Below, piece by piece: positions 23,419 to 34,250 of a stretch of DNA of 64,000 nt. Source of the DNA: Mercurialis annua (lineage: Eukaryota > Streptophyta > Magnoliopsida > Malpighiales > Euphorbiaceae); assembly GCF_937616625.2 (NCBI RefSeq), contig NC_065570.1:40059665-40123664 (forward strand). Direction: 5' to 3'. The notes under the pieces are model-generated. The model did not search any database, was not told where the DNA came from, and saw only the letters and a list, made by a program, of their open reading frames with translations. Both the position numbers and the translations under genes were made by a program. Position 1 is the stretch's first letter, and every line of letters starts with the position of its first letter.

Positions 23419-23847
23419 TAAGCTATGTAAAAGCAACTACATAAACGGATTAAATTAGTATCCAACAAGTTTTATCATGAATGGTTGCTTTTTGGTAGTT
23501 CTTTTGTTGGTCTTTGGTTACTAGTTGGTGAATCGTTAGTTAATTATTGGTTTCTTATTGTATGAAATATTGTTTACTCTATTCTATTAATTACTATTAC
23601 TAAGTAACAATATAAATAAATTTGAAGTATAAATTATCTTTATAACTTTTATGCTCCTTAAGTAAATCAATATTAAATGAGGCACAAACCTATACAATGT
23701 TGATTTTAAAATTATATTTACATCCATCTTTTTTAATTTATTATTATATAATACACTTATATTCATACATAAAAAGGTCATGCTAAATAAATTATCACAA
23801 ATCTAATATTAACATGCAAGGTAAATTCGCTGTATTCTTAACATTCT
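23419..23847. other. AT-rich spacer left of the Tat-like element
   Basis: About 23470-23560 is a degenerate run of GTTGCTTTTTGG / TTGGTTACTAG-like words, the inverse of the AGCAAC-type run near 48190-48310. No gene. Confidence 0.4.
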
Positions 23848-24442
23848 TGATGGAGTCTGCCTTCTGAACCGGTGAATGAGACCTGCAAAACAAGTTAGAA
23901 ACTAACCGGACGGTGGTGGTCCGATTAACTCTCCGATGCTAAAGTCAGTTTAGAGCTTTGAGCAGCGTTTTGAGTATATAAATGTAGTTGTGATTCTAGG
24001 CATACCTCATGCTCCTTTTATAGTAGCTGAACATATCTTGTAGAGTCATAGTAGTTAAGTGAATCCTACTTTATCGGGATCGGGCTACTTTGTAGGGATT
24101 CACCCTAATTCGTCGTGTTCTACCTTATTCAGACACGAGTCCTATTTAGGAACGTCTTCCTAAATAATCTCGTCTTCCTAAGATAAGGTTTATCTTTCCA
24201 TGTTTGGAGATTGTGTCCAAATAGGAAGATACTTCTAGATATGGCGATCTACCTGAATTCCAGATTAACGCGCTTTGGGCGGATCCTATAGGATTCGGTC
24301 TTCGTCGGTATATTGGCGAATCTCAAGGGATTCGGCGCCTTCTTCATATATTCAGGTCTTTATGGGGAGTCCGGTATCACCCGAGAATGGATCTCCTATG
24401 ACTCGGCTCCACTGTATTTATTATAGGATTCAATATCCATCA
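23848..24442 (-). repeat. 3' LTR of the Tat-like element
   Basis: 595 bases, TG...CA ends. It is a direct repeat of 29995-30587. The polypurine tract, seen on the plus strand as TTAGCCCCCCCGC, adjoins its inner end at 24443. Confidence 0.92.
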
Positions 24443-24607
24443 TTAGCCCCCCCGCAAGTGAGCTGAAGTGATTGGTATTCATGCCTTAGTAGATTTTAGC
24501 TCTTTTGGACCTGAGTCTTTTTATATTCTGGGCGAGTCGCTTCATATTACAGGCGAGTCGTTTCGTATATCGGCGAGTTGCATTTCTTCTCTGGTAAGAA
24601 TCTCTTT

Positions 24608-24673
24608 ATTGCCACGTGTCATCATTTAATGATTTGATGAATGTTTGTCATTTTGAAACTCTTCGTATTTAAG
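24608..24673 (+). promoter_or_regulatory. G-box and TATA-like promoter of the antisense ORF
   Basis: GCCACGTGTC, a perfect G-box/ABRE-type core, lies at about 24611-24620, followed 50 bases on by TATTTAAG (24666-24673) as a TATA box. A spliced leader then reaches the ATG at 24984. The order and spacing look like an ordinary plant Pol II promoter inside the retrotransposon, pointing opposite to the LTR promoter. Confidence 0.5.
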
Positions 24674-24983
24674 CTTTTCTTTTTCCTCTTCTTACTTCTA
24701 TTTTGAAATTACTCTCATTACTCTCAATTACGCACTTATCTTTTCCTTGTTCTTCATTTGCTTATTCTATTCTTCATAACTCGTGTCTCCAGATTCTCAG
24801 GTATGTTTCTTATTGTTCGTTGTGTTTTGGGGATGTTGAAGATGCTTTTCTGCTTTCTTTATTTTCTCACAATCGTTGTTCTGGAAAATGCTTTTCTGTC
24901 CTTGGTGTTCTTCAATATGTTCTTCAATATATTCTCTGTTTGATCTTTACTTTGTATTTATGTTTGTGATTTCTTGTTCTAGG

Positions 24984-26895
24984 ATGCCTCTTAGTCGAGT
25001 GGAAGATGCATGCACTACTATGGTTATTACCAGATCAGGGCTTCGTAGGAGCGAAGTCTTGGATATTTATTTTAAGTATAGTTTTCCCTTTGATTATATG
25101 GTAATATTACCTGGTGCCGATATGGCTGCTTCCAATTCTCCTGGTTCGTCTTGTAGGATGATTGTTTTTGAAGAGCAGTTCGCTGTTGGTCTTAGATTTC
25201 CTTTAGATCCGTTTTTGGTAGAAGTATGTAGGGATTTAAGAGTTGCCTTGGGGAAACTTTATCCTGGTGCGATTAAAGTGGTGCTCGCCTTTGCAGAGGC
25301 GTGTAGGCTTCGGGGCTATGCCCCTTCTCTTAATGTGTTGTATTACTTTGTAGATTTTAGGAAATGCGATGGTTGTTTCGTATTTGCTCTTGGTAGGAAA
25401 GGGCGGTCCCGTATTTATCTTTCTTGTTTGAACAGCCGCTGGCGAAGGCGTTTCTTTATTGTTTATCATAATTTCGCTTTTTTTCATTTTTCGGATGGTT
25501 TTTCTTCTCATCAAGTCCGGAGCTGTCCGTCTCCTTTATGTTTGTCTGAGTCGACGCTTGCTTCTGATTTATCATTCCATAGTGTCTTTCAACGTCCTAT
25601 CTTAGATGTTTTAGTTAATAGTCATCTTCGGCATCAATGGTTTCCTTTGGAGGATCCTCCTCGAGGCCTGGCTGATCTTTGCTACTCCTTTTTTCAAGGT
25701 ATATTTATTTGTTTTTAAGTTTACTTGATGTTTCTTTTTGTAGGATTGTCTTCTTCTTCTGATAATTTCCTTTCCGGATTTCAAGTAGATTTGGATGTTC
25801 CAATGGGCGGTCCCGAAGCTCACATCGCCGAGCTTATTCCTGGCGACGTCGAAGTTGTTGTAATTCTTGCAGAGGCGGCTATAATTCCTGCCGTGACAGT
25901 ATTGCCTGCTGACGATGATGTTATTGTCATAAACGATGATGATGCGGTTAAAGAACCGACGGGTGATGAGGCCGTTACTTCTCCACTTCCCCTTCCAGCA
26001 CCATTGGCTGTTTCGGAAGAGACCGAGGAGGTGAATTCGGGCGGGCTGATTGTTATTGATCCGGAAGAAATTTTCCGGGGTCAAAATATGGATTCTTCGT
26101 CTAGAAAGAGACGTCAAGTTAGTGATGATTCTCCTTCAAGGGAGAGTCTTCCCGGAGGTTCTTCATCTGCTCTCAATCTGGTGTAGTGGATTGAAGGTCA
26201 CGATCCGACCAGTTTACTGAACCCTAGGGTGTTGGCGGAATACATCAGGACTTTGGCGATTCCTGACGACATTACTTGGTTCTGCTCTTGGCCGGGGCAG
26301 GAACTTTCCGATCTTGCTTGTTTTCATGGCTTCTCTGTAAGTTGATTTTTTGTTGAGTATACTGTTTGTTGAATTCGTTATTTCCTTATTTGTATTTGAT
26401 TTATTTTCGTGTTGCAGGCTCTTCAATCTGTTTTGGTGTTGAATGACCGCTGTTAGTGTGCTGAGGAGGAGGTCGAGCGTCTATCTTCTCTTCTGGAGAC
26501 GTCCGAGTCTGAGAGGGCAAAATTGAAGGCATCCTTAGAGGAGCATGATTCTCTTTTGGTGCAACTTAAGGCGCAGGATGCAATTAATGACCGCCAAGTC
26601 AAAGTGATCGAAAAGAGAACTAATGACTTGACTCAGGAGATCGAAGAGCTCATTCAGATCAATACTCTTGTTGGCGAGGAGAGAAATAAGCTAAGATCAG
26701 AGGTAGAAGGGCTTCATATCCGTCTACTTGATACAAAGGCTTTTATTCTGCTTTGATTAGCGAGTATCACCTTGCAATTGGGAGGAAGCTTCTGGAGCAG
26801 AACCCAAATATTGATTTTTCTGGAGTTAACGGGTTGGATCCTCAAGCCATCGCTCGCGATCTTCTTGATAGGATGTCTAAGGATCGTGCTAAATA
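24984..26895 (+). pseudogene. antisense ORF of the Tat-like element (putative gypsy-type transposon protein family), with stops
   Basis: A leader intron is suggested by CAG/GTATG at 24799 and TTCTAG/G at about 24983, after which ATG 24984 opens MPLSRVEDACTTMVITR. The first exon (to about 25699) carries VGLRFPLDPFLVEVCRDL, matching the plant 'putative gypsy type transposon' family (Pfam Transposase_28) as I recall it. An intron at about 25700-25743 joins in frame to an acidic stretch. A stop at 26184-26186 interrupts the frame; the next frame segment reads WIEGHDPTSLLNPRVLAEYI. After a further intron (about 26338-26417) a coiled-coil segment follows (26523-26735, heptad-like, rich in E, K, L), then a frameshift and a final block ending at 26895. 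The opposite strand is not gag here, so this is not an overlap artefact. It is probably dead. Function in Tat elements is unknown. Confidence 0.65.
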
Positions 26896-27415
26896 GATTT
26901 TGTTTCTTTTGTATTTTGTTTTTTCTTATTGTATCTTGATTTCTATTTGTAATTCGCGATTTATGAATATATCTTCTTTTTGCTCCAATATAAGTGTTTG
27001 CTTCTGTTTTATTTAATGTTTCCGAGTCGATGCTTGATTTAGATATTCGTTTCGCCTCGGGAGTTACTCTAAACCCCGTTTAAGCGTTTTTGTTTTGACA
27101 GAGTTAATCTAAACTCTTTTATTTGAGTTAGCACTCGTAATTTTGCTCTTATTTTGAGTTAATCTAAACTCTTTTTTGGCGATTTGCCTTTTTCTAAGTT
27201 AGTCTAAACTCATAGTTTCATTTATTGCTCATCTTTGATTTAATCATTCATGGCAGTTCTTGATTTTTGTTTCTTTAGTGATTCGTCTGGCTAATCATAT
27301 AGTAGGGAAATTGAACTTTTATTGATAAAAAGACTGCATACAAAATATTAAAGATAGTTTTGACGCCATCGGGTAAGATATAAAATCGTTACTGGCGATG
27401 GGTCGTTTTTCTTTC
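26896..27415. other. non-coding spacer between the antisense ORF and gag-protease
   Basis: Contains repeated GAGTTAATCTAAACTC-like words (about 27060-27205), a short degenerate tandem repeat. The two ORFs of the element converge on this spacer, so it probably holds both 3' ends. No RT or integrase trace was seen. Confidence 0.5.
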
Positions 27416-29909
27416 CTATTCTTCCTTCTTCTCGATCTTGTTCTCTTGAAGATCTACTACGGACTCGTCGTAGCATTTCTTGGCGATATTCTGATCTCCT
27501 CTCAGCATCACTACTCCTTTCTCGGTTGGTATTTTCATTGCCAATGCTCTTATGCTAGTTACCGCAGTTGAGTCATGGAGGAAGGGTCTTCCGAGGATGG
27601 CGTTGTATGTTGATTCCATGTCTACTTGTTAAATAGCGACATGACTTTCTTGTTGATTCCTCTCTCTGGGCCGATTATCACTTTAAGGTAACTTCTCCTA
27701 GCGGATTGATGGAGGGGCCACCGACTCCTAACAATGGAATCGGGACTCGGCGCAGCCTCGATGCGGTTCCTCCAAGCATTTTGTACGCCACGTTTGTCAT
27801 AAGGTTCACTGCGCTTCCTTCATCGATTAAGATTTGCTCCATGTTCCAATTCTCAATGATAGTAGTTACTACCAGGGCATCGTTGTGAGGTGCTTTGACA
27901 TGTTTATAATTTTCGACATCAAAGATTACGGGCGGCATGTGAGTTTCTCTGATGTTCATCACTTCTCTCCTTTGCTTTCTCCTAATTGTAGAGCTGCTGT
28001 GTCCACCTCCATTGATCATATGTATGGTCCCCAGTATCTTGGATGGGCGTTCATCTTCTTTTTCCTTTGGTTTGTCATCCCTGCTTCTCTTTTCTCCTTT
28101 GTCATTGCTCTTCTCCTTTCGGGCCACGAATTTCCTTAATTCGCCTGTGTCGATCATTCTTTCGATCTCGACCTTCAAATCTCTGCAGCTATCCGTTTCG
28201 TGTCCGTAGTCTTCGTGAAATTTGCAGTATTTTCTCGTGTCCCTTATCTCGGCTTTCATCTTCGGTGGCCATACCACATTCTTGACGTTTTCTTTGATCC
28301 ACATGAGGACGTTAGTTCGGCTGGTGTTCAGCGGTGTGAATTTGTTTTCGTCATCTCTGGGTCATATCTTGGTTCGTATCTTGTCTGGGAGGCGAATCGC
28401 CTATTTTCTTCTGGCCTTCCTCTCCTGTCGTCGGATTTCGACTTCGACTTCTCTTTGGACTTCTCTTTCGATTCTTTTCTTTTTGCTTCTTTTCCACGAA
28501 TCGCCCTCCGCCCTTCGTCTAGCTCGAAGTATTTCTGGGCTATGCCCATCAAGTTCGAGAAAGTCGTGGGTTTATTAACTAGTTGCTTGTCTACCAGTTT
28601 TCCGAATCTTGTTCCTTCTCGCAATGCTTCAGTCGCCATATCGACGTTTAGGTTGTCAATCTTCATAGCTTGCTTGTTAAATCGTTCGATGTAGCTTCGT
28701 AAGGTTTCTCCTTCTTCTTGGATGCAGGATCTTAGGATACTGGTGGTAGTTTTTGCTGGTATGTTTGTGAGGTATCTGTTGAGAAATTCCGTTGAGAGCG
28801 AAGCGAAGCTCTTGATTGATCCTGGTTTTAATTTGTTGTACCACCTCTGGGCGGTGCCTGTGAGCATGGTTGGAAAGACCCTGCATAAAATAGCGTCTGA
28901 TACGCTGAGTAGCCCCATGGTGGCCGTGAATCTGGATGTGTGATCTCGGGGATCTCCTTCTCCGTTGAAGGTTGGCAGGACTGGTAGCTTTATGCTATAT
29001 GGGATAGTTTCTTCCATGATCTCGGGTGAAAGGGGCGATCATTTCAGCCTGAGATCGTTTATATCTAGCTCTTCCGATTTCAGCTTTTTGAGTGCTTTGG
29101 CGATTTTTTCTTCCAAGTCTTCCTCCACTACGTATGTGACTTTGCTTTTTTGGGGCGCTTCTGAGGATTCGCCCTCCCCTTCTTGATGTTTTTTCTTTGG
29201 CTGTCTTTCCCCGCATCTTTGTCTTGTCGCTTGCTTTTTGATGGGGCATCTTCTTTTTCCTTCTCCTTTCGTTCTTCTCTTTTTGAATTCAACCCGCTTC
29301 GGGCATCATCTTGGTTTTACTCGTTTCTGGGTGTTTCAGGTGATTGCTCATTGGACTTGTCTCTGTTTTGATTGCATGGGCTTTCTTCGTTACTTCTGGT
29401 TCCATTCTCCCGTTGGTTTCTTATCTCTTCTCTTTCCTCGTTTCCTCCATTCCGGGATTCCCTGCTTCTGTTGTTTTCTCCCCTTGTCTCTCGGCGGCTT
29501 GGTTTTGCGTTTTCTGTTCTTCCTCTTCTTCTAGGAGTTGTCGGGCTGAAATTCTCCCTTAGGATTTTTATAGTTTCTTCGTGCCTGTCATTCGTTCTTT
29601 TGGCTTCACTAGCCAATCTATCCAGATTTGCTTGGACAGATTCTAGCACCTTTTTCAGCATCTCGTTGTACGAATCTTGTGCTGCCATGCCTGGCGTTAG
29701 TTGCTCTTCAGTGCTTAGTTTGAAAGCAATTGGGTTGCTTCCCCTCATCGGATTAGTTTGGTATTGAGGTGTTGAAAAAGAAGGCCCTCCGGTGTCACTT
29801 TTTTCCCCCCGGAGTTGTGGAGCCCGTCTTCTGTTACGTTGATTATTTCCGGCGTGCCTTTTTGATCCATTGGTTGTTTGTCTTTCAGGTTCACTCTTTC
29901 ATAAGTCAT
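27416..29909 (-). pseudogene. gag-protease of the Tat-like element, frameshifted
   Basis: The frame opens at ATG 29909 (MTYERVNLKD) soon after the primer site and continues through several shifts. 29748-29317 is a charged N-terminal region. 29017-28328 holds the retrotransposon gag domain, with AQRWYNKLKPGSIKSF and LRSYIERFNKQAMKI. 28304-27678 has a CCHC-like block (YCKFHEDYGHETDSCRDLK) and a protease-like motif LIDEGSAVNLMT, where the usual DTG triad reads DEG. 27619-27416 ends with YNAILGRPFLHD, the conserved protease C-terminal block. The missing threonine and the frameshifts make it inactive. Polymerase domains that should follow are absent. Confidence 0.8.
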
Positions 29910-29976
29910 CTTCTTAAATGAAATTTGTTTTCGAGTTCAAAAAAGCTCCTTCGAATTGAAGTTTAGTTAAGTTTTT

Positions 29977-29992
29977 CCCACAGACGGCGCCA
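29977..29992 (-). other. primer binding site of the Tat-like element
   Basis: On the minus strand TGGCGCCGTCTGTGGG starts three bases inside the 5' LTR. TGGCGCCGTC matches the expected complement of a plant tRNA-Asp 3' end; the rest diverges. Confidence 0.65.
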
Positions 29993-29994
29993 AT

Positions 29995-30587
29995 TGATGG
30001 AGCCTGCCTTCTGAACCGGTGAATGAAACCTGCAAAACAAGGTAGAAGCTAACCGGACGGTGGTGGTCCGATTAACTCTCCGATGCTAAAGTCAGTTTAG
30101 AGCTTTGAGCAGCGTTTTGAGTATATAAATGTAGTTGTGATTCTAGACATACCTCATGCTCCTTTTATAGTAGTTGAATATACCTTATAGAGTTATAGTA
30201 GGTAAGTGAATCCTACTTTGTAGGGATCGGGCTACTTTGTAGGGATTCACCCTAATTCGTCGTGATCTACCTTATTCAGACATGAGTCTATTTAGGAACG
30301 TCTTCCTAAATAGTCTCGTCTTCCTAAGATATGGCTTATCTTTCCATGTTTGGAGATTGTGTCCAAATAGGAAGATACTTCTAGATATGGCGATCTACCC
30401 GAATCCCAGATTAACGCGCTTTGGGCGGATCCTGTGGGATTCGGTCTTCGTCGGTATATTGGCGAATCTCAAGGGATTCGGCGCCTTCTTCATATATTCA
30501 GGTCTTTATGGGGAGTCCGGTATCACCCGAGAATGGATCTCATGTGACTCGTCCCACTGTATTTATTGTAGGATTCGGTATCCATCA
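29995..30587 (-). repeat. 5' LTR of the Tat-like element
   Basis: 593 bases, direct repeat of 23848-24442, TG...CA ends, followed by the ATTCT duplication. Open frames inside it are LTR sequence, not genes. Confidence 0.92.
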
Positions 30588-30592
30588 ATTCT

Positions 30593-31898
30593 TAACTGCA
30601 ATTTTCTGTAATAATTAACATCATTAGTTAAATACTTAAAATAGAGTATAACCTAGCTATTAGTGTTAGAAGAAACAAAGAAAGAGAGGTATACAGAGAT
30701 ATAAATTATTTTGTTCCCTAAATTTAAAATGATACTTATGATTAATCCATTTTGTTATATGAATTATTGAAAAAAATATAATTATAGTAATTTATGGAAA
30801 ATAAAACGACACGAGCAACCGAAAAACTATCAAAAAGAAACCAAAGAGCAACATATTAAAAGATACAAAATCATGTCAAAGATAGTTTTTTTTTTTTAAA
30901 AGATCAAAGATAATATAATTCAATTTTTATACTTCTGTTGCACACATGTAGAATAAAAATAAATAATACATATTTTAAAAATATTATATATTTTTTTATT
31001 TGATTAAGGATTTTAATAAAATAAATGATGTTTAAAAGTAAATAAAAAAGATAAAAAAATACTATATTGTTGACAAGTGTATTATTAGATAAGAGGTGTC
31101 AATATATGATGACTTTATAAGATAATGATTAAATATTAATAAAGAAAAAAGTAAAAAAAAAGTGACAAATGTATTAATATGAAAGACAAATGTTCAATTC
31201 TAAAATAAACAAATGTCTTACCATATCACTAATTTTTGTTATATATATAACTTAAAAATTAAATATTTTCACTCTAATAACAACAATACCAAAAACAATT
31301 AAATTTAAAAATATTTTTGTAAAAATTAACTTGTTTTACTACTCGTTTGTTTTATATTTTAAAATTGTTATATTTCATATTTGAAAATTTTATTTTATTT
31401 TGGAGTAGTTGATATTTAAAAAATAGAGAGAAAAGAAAGAATAAAAGAGAGGGCTGGAATGAAATTATTGATTTGACCAAAATAATAATTAAAAATTTTA
31501 AATATTTGTATTAATAAAAAAATTAGCACTTAATAGAAAACTATATATATTGGTTTGATAAAAGTGAAGTGAATAAGACAAAACAAATTCAATGGGTAAT
31601 GATTAATAGTAAAGAAGAGAAAATTAAAATAGCAACAGGTTGAACAAAAAAAAGAAACGGATGAAGATAGTTTTTTTAAAAAGGAGTAAATGTGCTAATA
31701 TTTTAGTAGAAGAGTGTTTTTAAAAACACCAAACCCAATTCAAGCATTTATGAATAAAACCCTTTTTTCATTGGCTGGTATCTAATTGGTTCTCCTTTTG
31801 AGTTGCTTATGTAAGGCGAGTCTCTAAAGATTCAACCGCGACTTGTGTTGGCGAGTCCACAAATTCTCTTTATATTATTCTGTAAGTCGGTTCCATCA
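30593..31898. other. AT-rich intergenic DNA, no gene recognised
   Basis: Very AT-rich. About 30810-30865 contains AGCAACCGAAAAA / AAAGAGCAAC words related to the runs near 23470 and 48190. No ORF over 60 codons and no element boundaries were found. Confidence 0.4.
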
Positions 31899-32141
31899 AT
31901 ACTAATAGGTTTAATTACTCAAAAGCCTCCTTCCTTTAAATTTTTTTTCAATTGTATCCTGACGTAGGAAAATTCTCTCATAATCCCTCCACCTTTAGAT
32001 TGTTTTTCAATTGTACCCCAAAATATTAAATTGACCTCTTTTCACATGAAAAAAATTTTAAAATAATCTTTCACTTTTAATCTATATTCTAATTAAACCT
32101 AATATTATTAATAATGTAAAAAATCATTCTTCCTAAAATTA

Positions 32142-32512
32142 TGATGCGGTTGCGGAGACAGATTTTGAGTTCATGGAGAAAATGGAGCGCAAAGTGGCGT
32201 AATGACATTTTTGTGATTTCAGCAGTTTTTGAGACTTTTTTGTTTATTTCGTTTTATACCCAGTTTAGGGTTTTTATTTTGTCTTAGTATTTAAACAACC
32301 TTATGAGTTGTTGAACGGCAGTTTTTGATGTTTTGAGAATTAATTTGTTATTTCCCAAATTTCGGTATTCTTTGAATCAACGATTATTTGATGCCTATTG
32401 CCTAGTATTTTTTTATTTGAATCAATAGGTTTTAGAAGTTAATTGCAGGCATAATTTGATTATCAACAACTTTTAAAGTATCTTGTTCTTTGTTGTGACT
32501 TCCGCTACATCA
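32142..32512 (+). repeat. 5' LTR of the outer gypsy element
   Basis: 371 bases, same length as the 3' LTR. Its first 60 bases duplicate the sequence that encodes the polyprotein's C-terminus in the 3' copy, so a fossil of the end of pol lies here upstream of gag. Confidence 0.95.
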
Positions 32513-32549
32513 GTTGGTATCGGAGCTCAGTTCGTTTCTGGATTGAATC

Positions 32550-34250
32550 ATGCCGGCAAGGAGAAATCAACGTGTGGAGGAGGTTTACGAACGCGACCAT
32601 ATTCGTCAGGTTGAGCAGCGACTAGATGAAATTGACCAACGAATGGAAGAACGGATGGATCAAATGATGGAACAGATGACAGAACAGATGGGTGCGTTGT
32701 TGGCTAACCAAAACAGGGCTAACCAACCACCTAACGGAGGCCAACATTTGCCACGAGCAGAATTTTCTGTATTTGGCGATGAGGAAGATGATGAGTATTA
32801 TGAGGAGGCTCCACAACGACGGCAGAGAGGGCGCGTTGATGATGATCGACGGCGTTTGGAGAGCGGGATGCGGACTGAAATTCCTGAATTTTATGGGGGG
32901 CTCAAATCTGAAGAATTCCTTGATTGGCTAGCCACGGTAGAGGAGATTTTGGAATTCAAGGATGTACCGGCTGACAGACGTGTACCCTTAGTGGCAACCA
33001 GATTTCGTGATAGGACAACGGCGTGGTGGCAGCAGTTGAAATTGACGCGCAGCCGACTGGGAAAACCCAAGATCGACACGTGGGAAAAGATGAAGAAGCA
33101 CTTGAAAACTACGTTTCTGCCTTATAATTTTCAGCGATTAATGTACCAGAAATTGCAAAATTTGAGGCAGGGAAGCAAATCTGTGGACGATTATACCACT
33201 GAATTTTTCCAATTGATTGCTCAGAATGAGATACAAGAGACTGAAGATCAGCTGGTTGCGAGGTATATTGGTGGGTTGCGGGTCTCAATTCAAGACACGG
33301 TCAATCTGTTTGATCCGGTGTCGCTTTCAGCCGCTTATCAAAAGGCGCTGCAGATTGAGAAGCAGAGCAGGCGCACAAGCAGTTTTAGCAATTCTGCGAT
33401 AGCAGGTGCCTCTGGCAGTGGCAGTAGTGGAGTGGAGAACAAAACAGCAGGTGGTGCCGTCAGTAGAGGTACTAACAATTTTAATCAGTTTCCTAGATCT
33501 GCTGGTAGTAGTAATATTCGCTGTTTTGGTTGTGGTGAGATGGGTCGTAGGCAGGCTGACTGTCGAAAGACCGCTGCGAAGAAAACATTTTTTGCGGATA
33601 CTGATGATTTTGACAATGAGGAATTCGACATGATTGATGACCCAGTTTATGACAGTGGCGAGGGTCTCGAGGAGGAGGTGGTCTCTGGAGATACTGGGGT
33701 TGCGCTGGTTGTGCGACGGGCTTGTTTGACACCCAAGGCAGCAGATGAAAATTGGTTGCGGAGCAACATTTTTCAGTCAACCTGCACTATTTTGGGGAAG
33801 GTTTGTCGTTTTGTGATTGATGCAGGCAGTTGTGAGAATATCATCTCAGCAGAGGCAGTCCAAAAATTGGGCATTCAGATAGAGAAACACCCCAAACCGT
33901 ATAAACTGGCGTGGCTGAAAAAAGGTGGCGAGGTTAGTGTAACATTACGTGCTTTAATGCTTTTTTCTATTGGTGCACGATATAGAGATTCTGTTTGGTG
34001 TGATGTGGTTGCCATGGATGTGTGTCATTTGTTGTTGGGGAGACCTTGGCAATTCGATCGAAAGGTCATGCATGATGGGCGAAATAATACTTATAGTTTT
34101 GTGTTCGAGAGTGTTAAAATTGTGTTACAGCCCAGTCGTGGTGTAGAGACAGCAAAACCAGTGGAGAGTAGCACTAGCTTGCTGTCCCTGGCAAAATTTG
34201 AGGAGGAGCTGCAGACTGCAGAAATAGTGTTTGTGTTGATTGGGAAATAA
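32550..34250 (+). CDS. gag-protease of the outer gypsy element
   Basis: Open for 566 codons from ATG 32550, 37 bases after the 5' LTR. The N-terminus is a coiled-coil stretch rich in E, Q and M (residues about 10-55). The gag domain covers about 110-270 with TRFRDRTTAWWQQLK and RQGSKSVDDYTTEF. A CCHC-like zinc knuckle, CFGCGEMGRRQADC, lies near 325-338; its third ligand, usually H, is R or Q here, so the knuckle may be impaired. The protease active site FVIDAGSCENIIS near 423-435 has DAG where DTG or DSG is expected; LLLGRPWQFDRKVMHDG near 496-512 is the protease C-terminal block. A TAA at 34248-34250 separates it from the RT in the same frame. Confidence 0.85.
   Translation: MPARRNQRVEEVYERDHIRQVEQRLDEIDQRMEERMDQMMEQMTEQMGALLANQNRANQPPNGGQHLPRAEFSVFGDEEDDEYYEEAPQRRQRGRVDDDRRRLESGMRTEIPEFYGGLKSEEFLDWLATVEEILEFKDVPADRRVPLVATRFRDRTTAWWQQLKLTRSRLGKPKIDTWEKMKKHLKTTFLPYNFQRLMYQKLQNLRQGSKSVDDYTTEFFQLIAQNEIQETEDQLVARYIGGLRVSIQDTVNLFDPVSLSAAYQKALQIEKQSRRTSSFSNSAIAGASGSGSSGVENKTAGGAVSRGTNNFNQFPRSAGSSNIRCFGCGEMGRRQADCRKTAAKKTFFADTDDFDNEEFDMIDDPVYDSGEGLEEEVVSGDTGVALVVRRACLTPKAADENWLRSNIFQSTCTILGKVCRFVIDAGSCENIISAEAVQKLGIQIEKHPKPYKLAWLKKGGEVSVTLRALMLFSIGARYRDSVWCDVVAMDVCHLLLGRPWQFDRKVMHDGRNNTYSFVFESVKIVLQPSRGVETAKPVESSTSLLSLAKFEEELQTAEIVFVLIGK

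Larger units (their letters stand above)
23848..30587 (-). mobile_element. non-autonomous Ty3/gypsy element of Tat/Grande type with an antisense ORF
   Basis: LTRs at 23848-24442 and 29995-30587 both run TGATGGAG...TATCCATCA. The 5-bp target duplication ATTCT is present at 23843-23847 and 30588-30592. On the minus strand, the primer site TGGCGCCGTCTGTGGG follows the 5' LTR (29992-29977), and its first ten bases fit the 3' end of a tRNA-Asp. A G-rich polypurine tract (24456-24443) precedes the 3' LTR. Gag and protease lie on the minus strand. RT, RNase H and integrase are missing, and the 3' region instead holds an ORF on the plus strand. This layout, with an antisense ORF near the 3' LTR, is known from Tat-lineage elements such as Grande. 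LTRs differ at roughly 30 positions by eye, about 5%, so it is the oldest of the three LTR elements here. Confidence 0.9.

Noticed and set aside
27706..29767. Long plus-strand open frames opposite gag of the Tat-like element
   Set aside because: They are shadows of the minus-strand gag-protease, which has the recognisable domains.
34248..34250. Programmed readthrough stop between protease and RT
   Set aside because: Same-frame TAA without the usual readthrough context, and a second stop in integrase; ordinary decay is simpler, though readthrough cannot be excluded.
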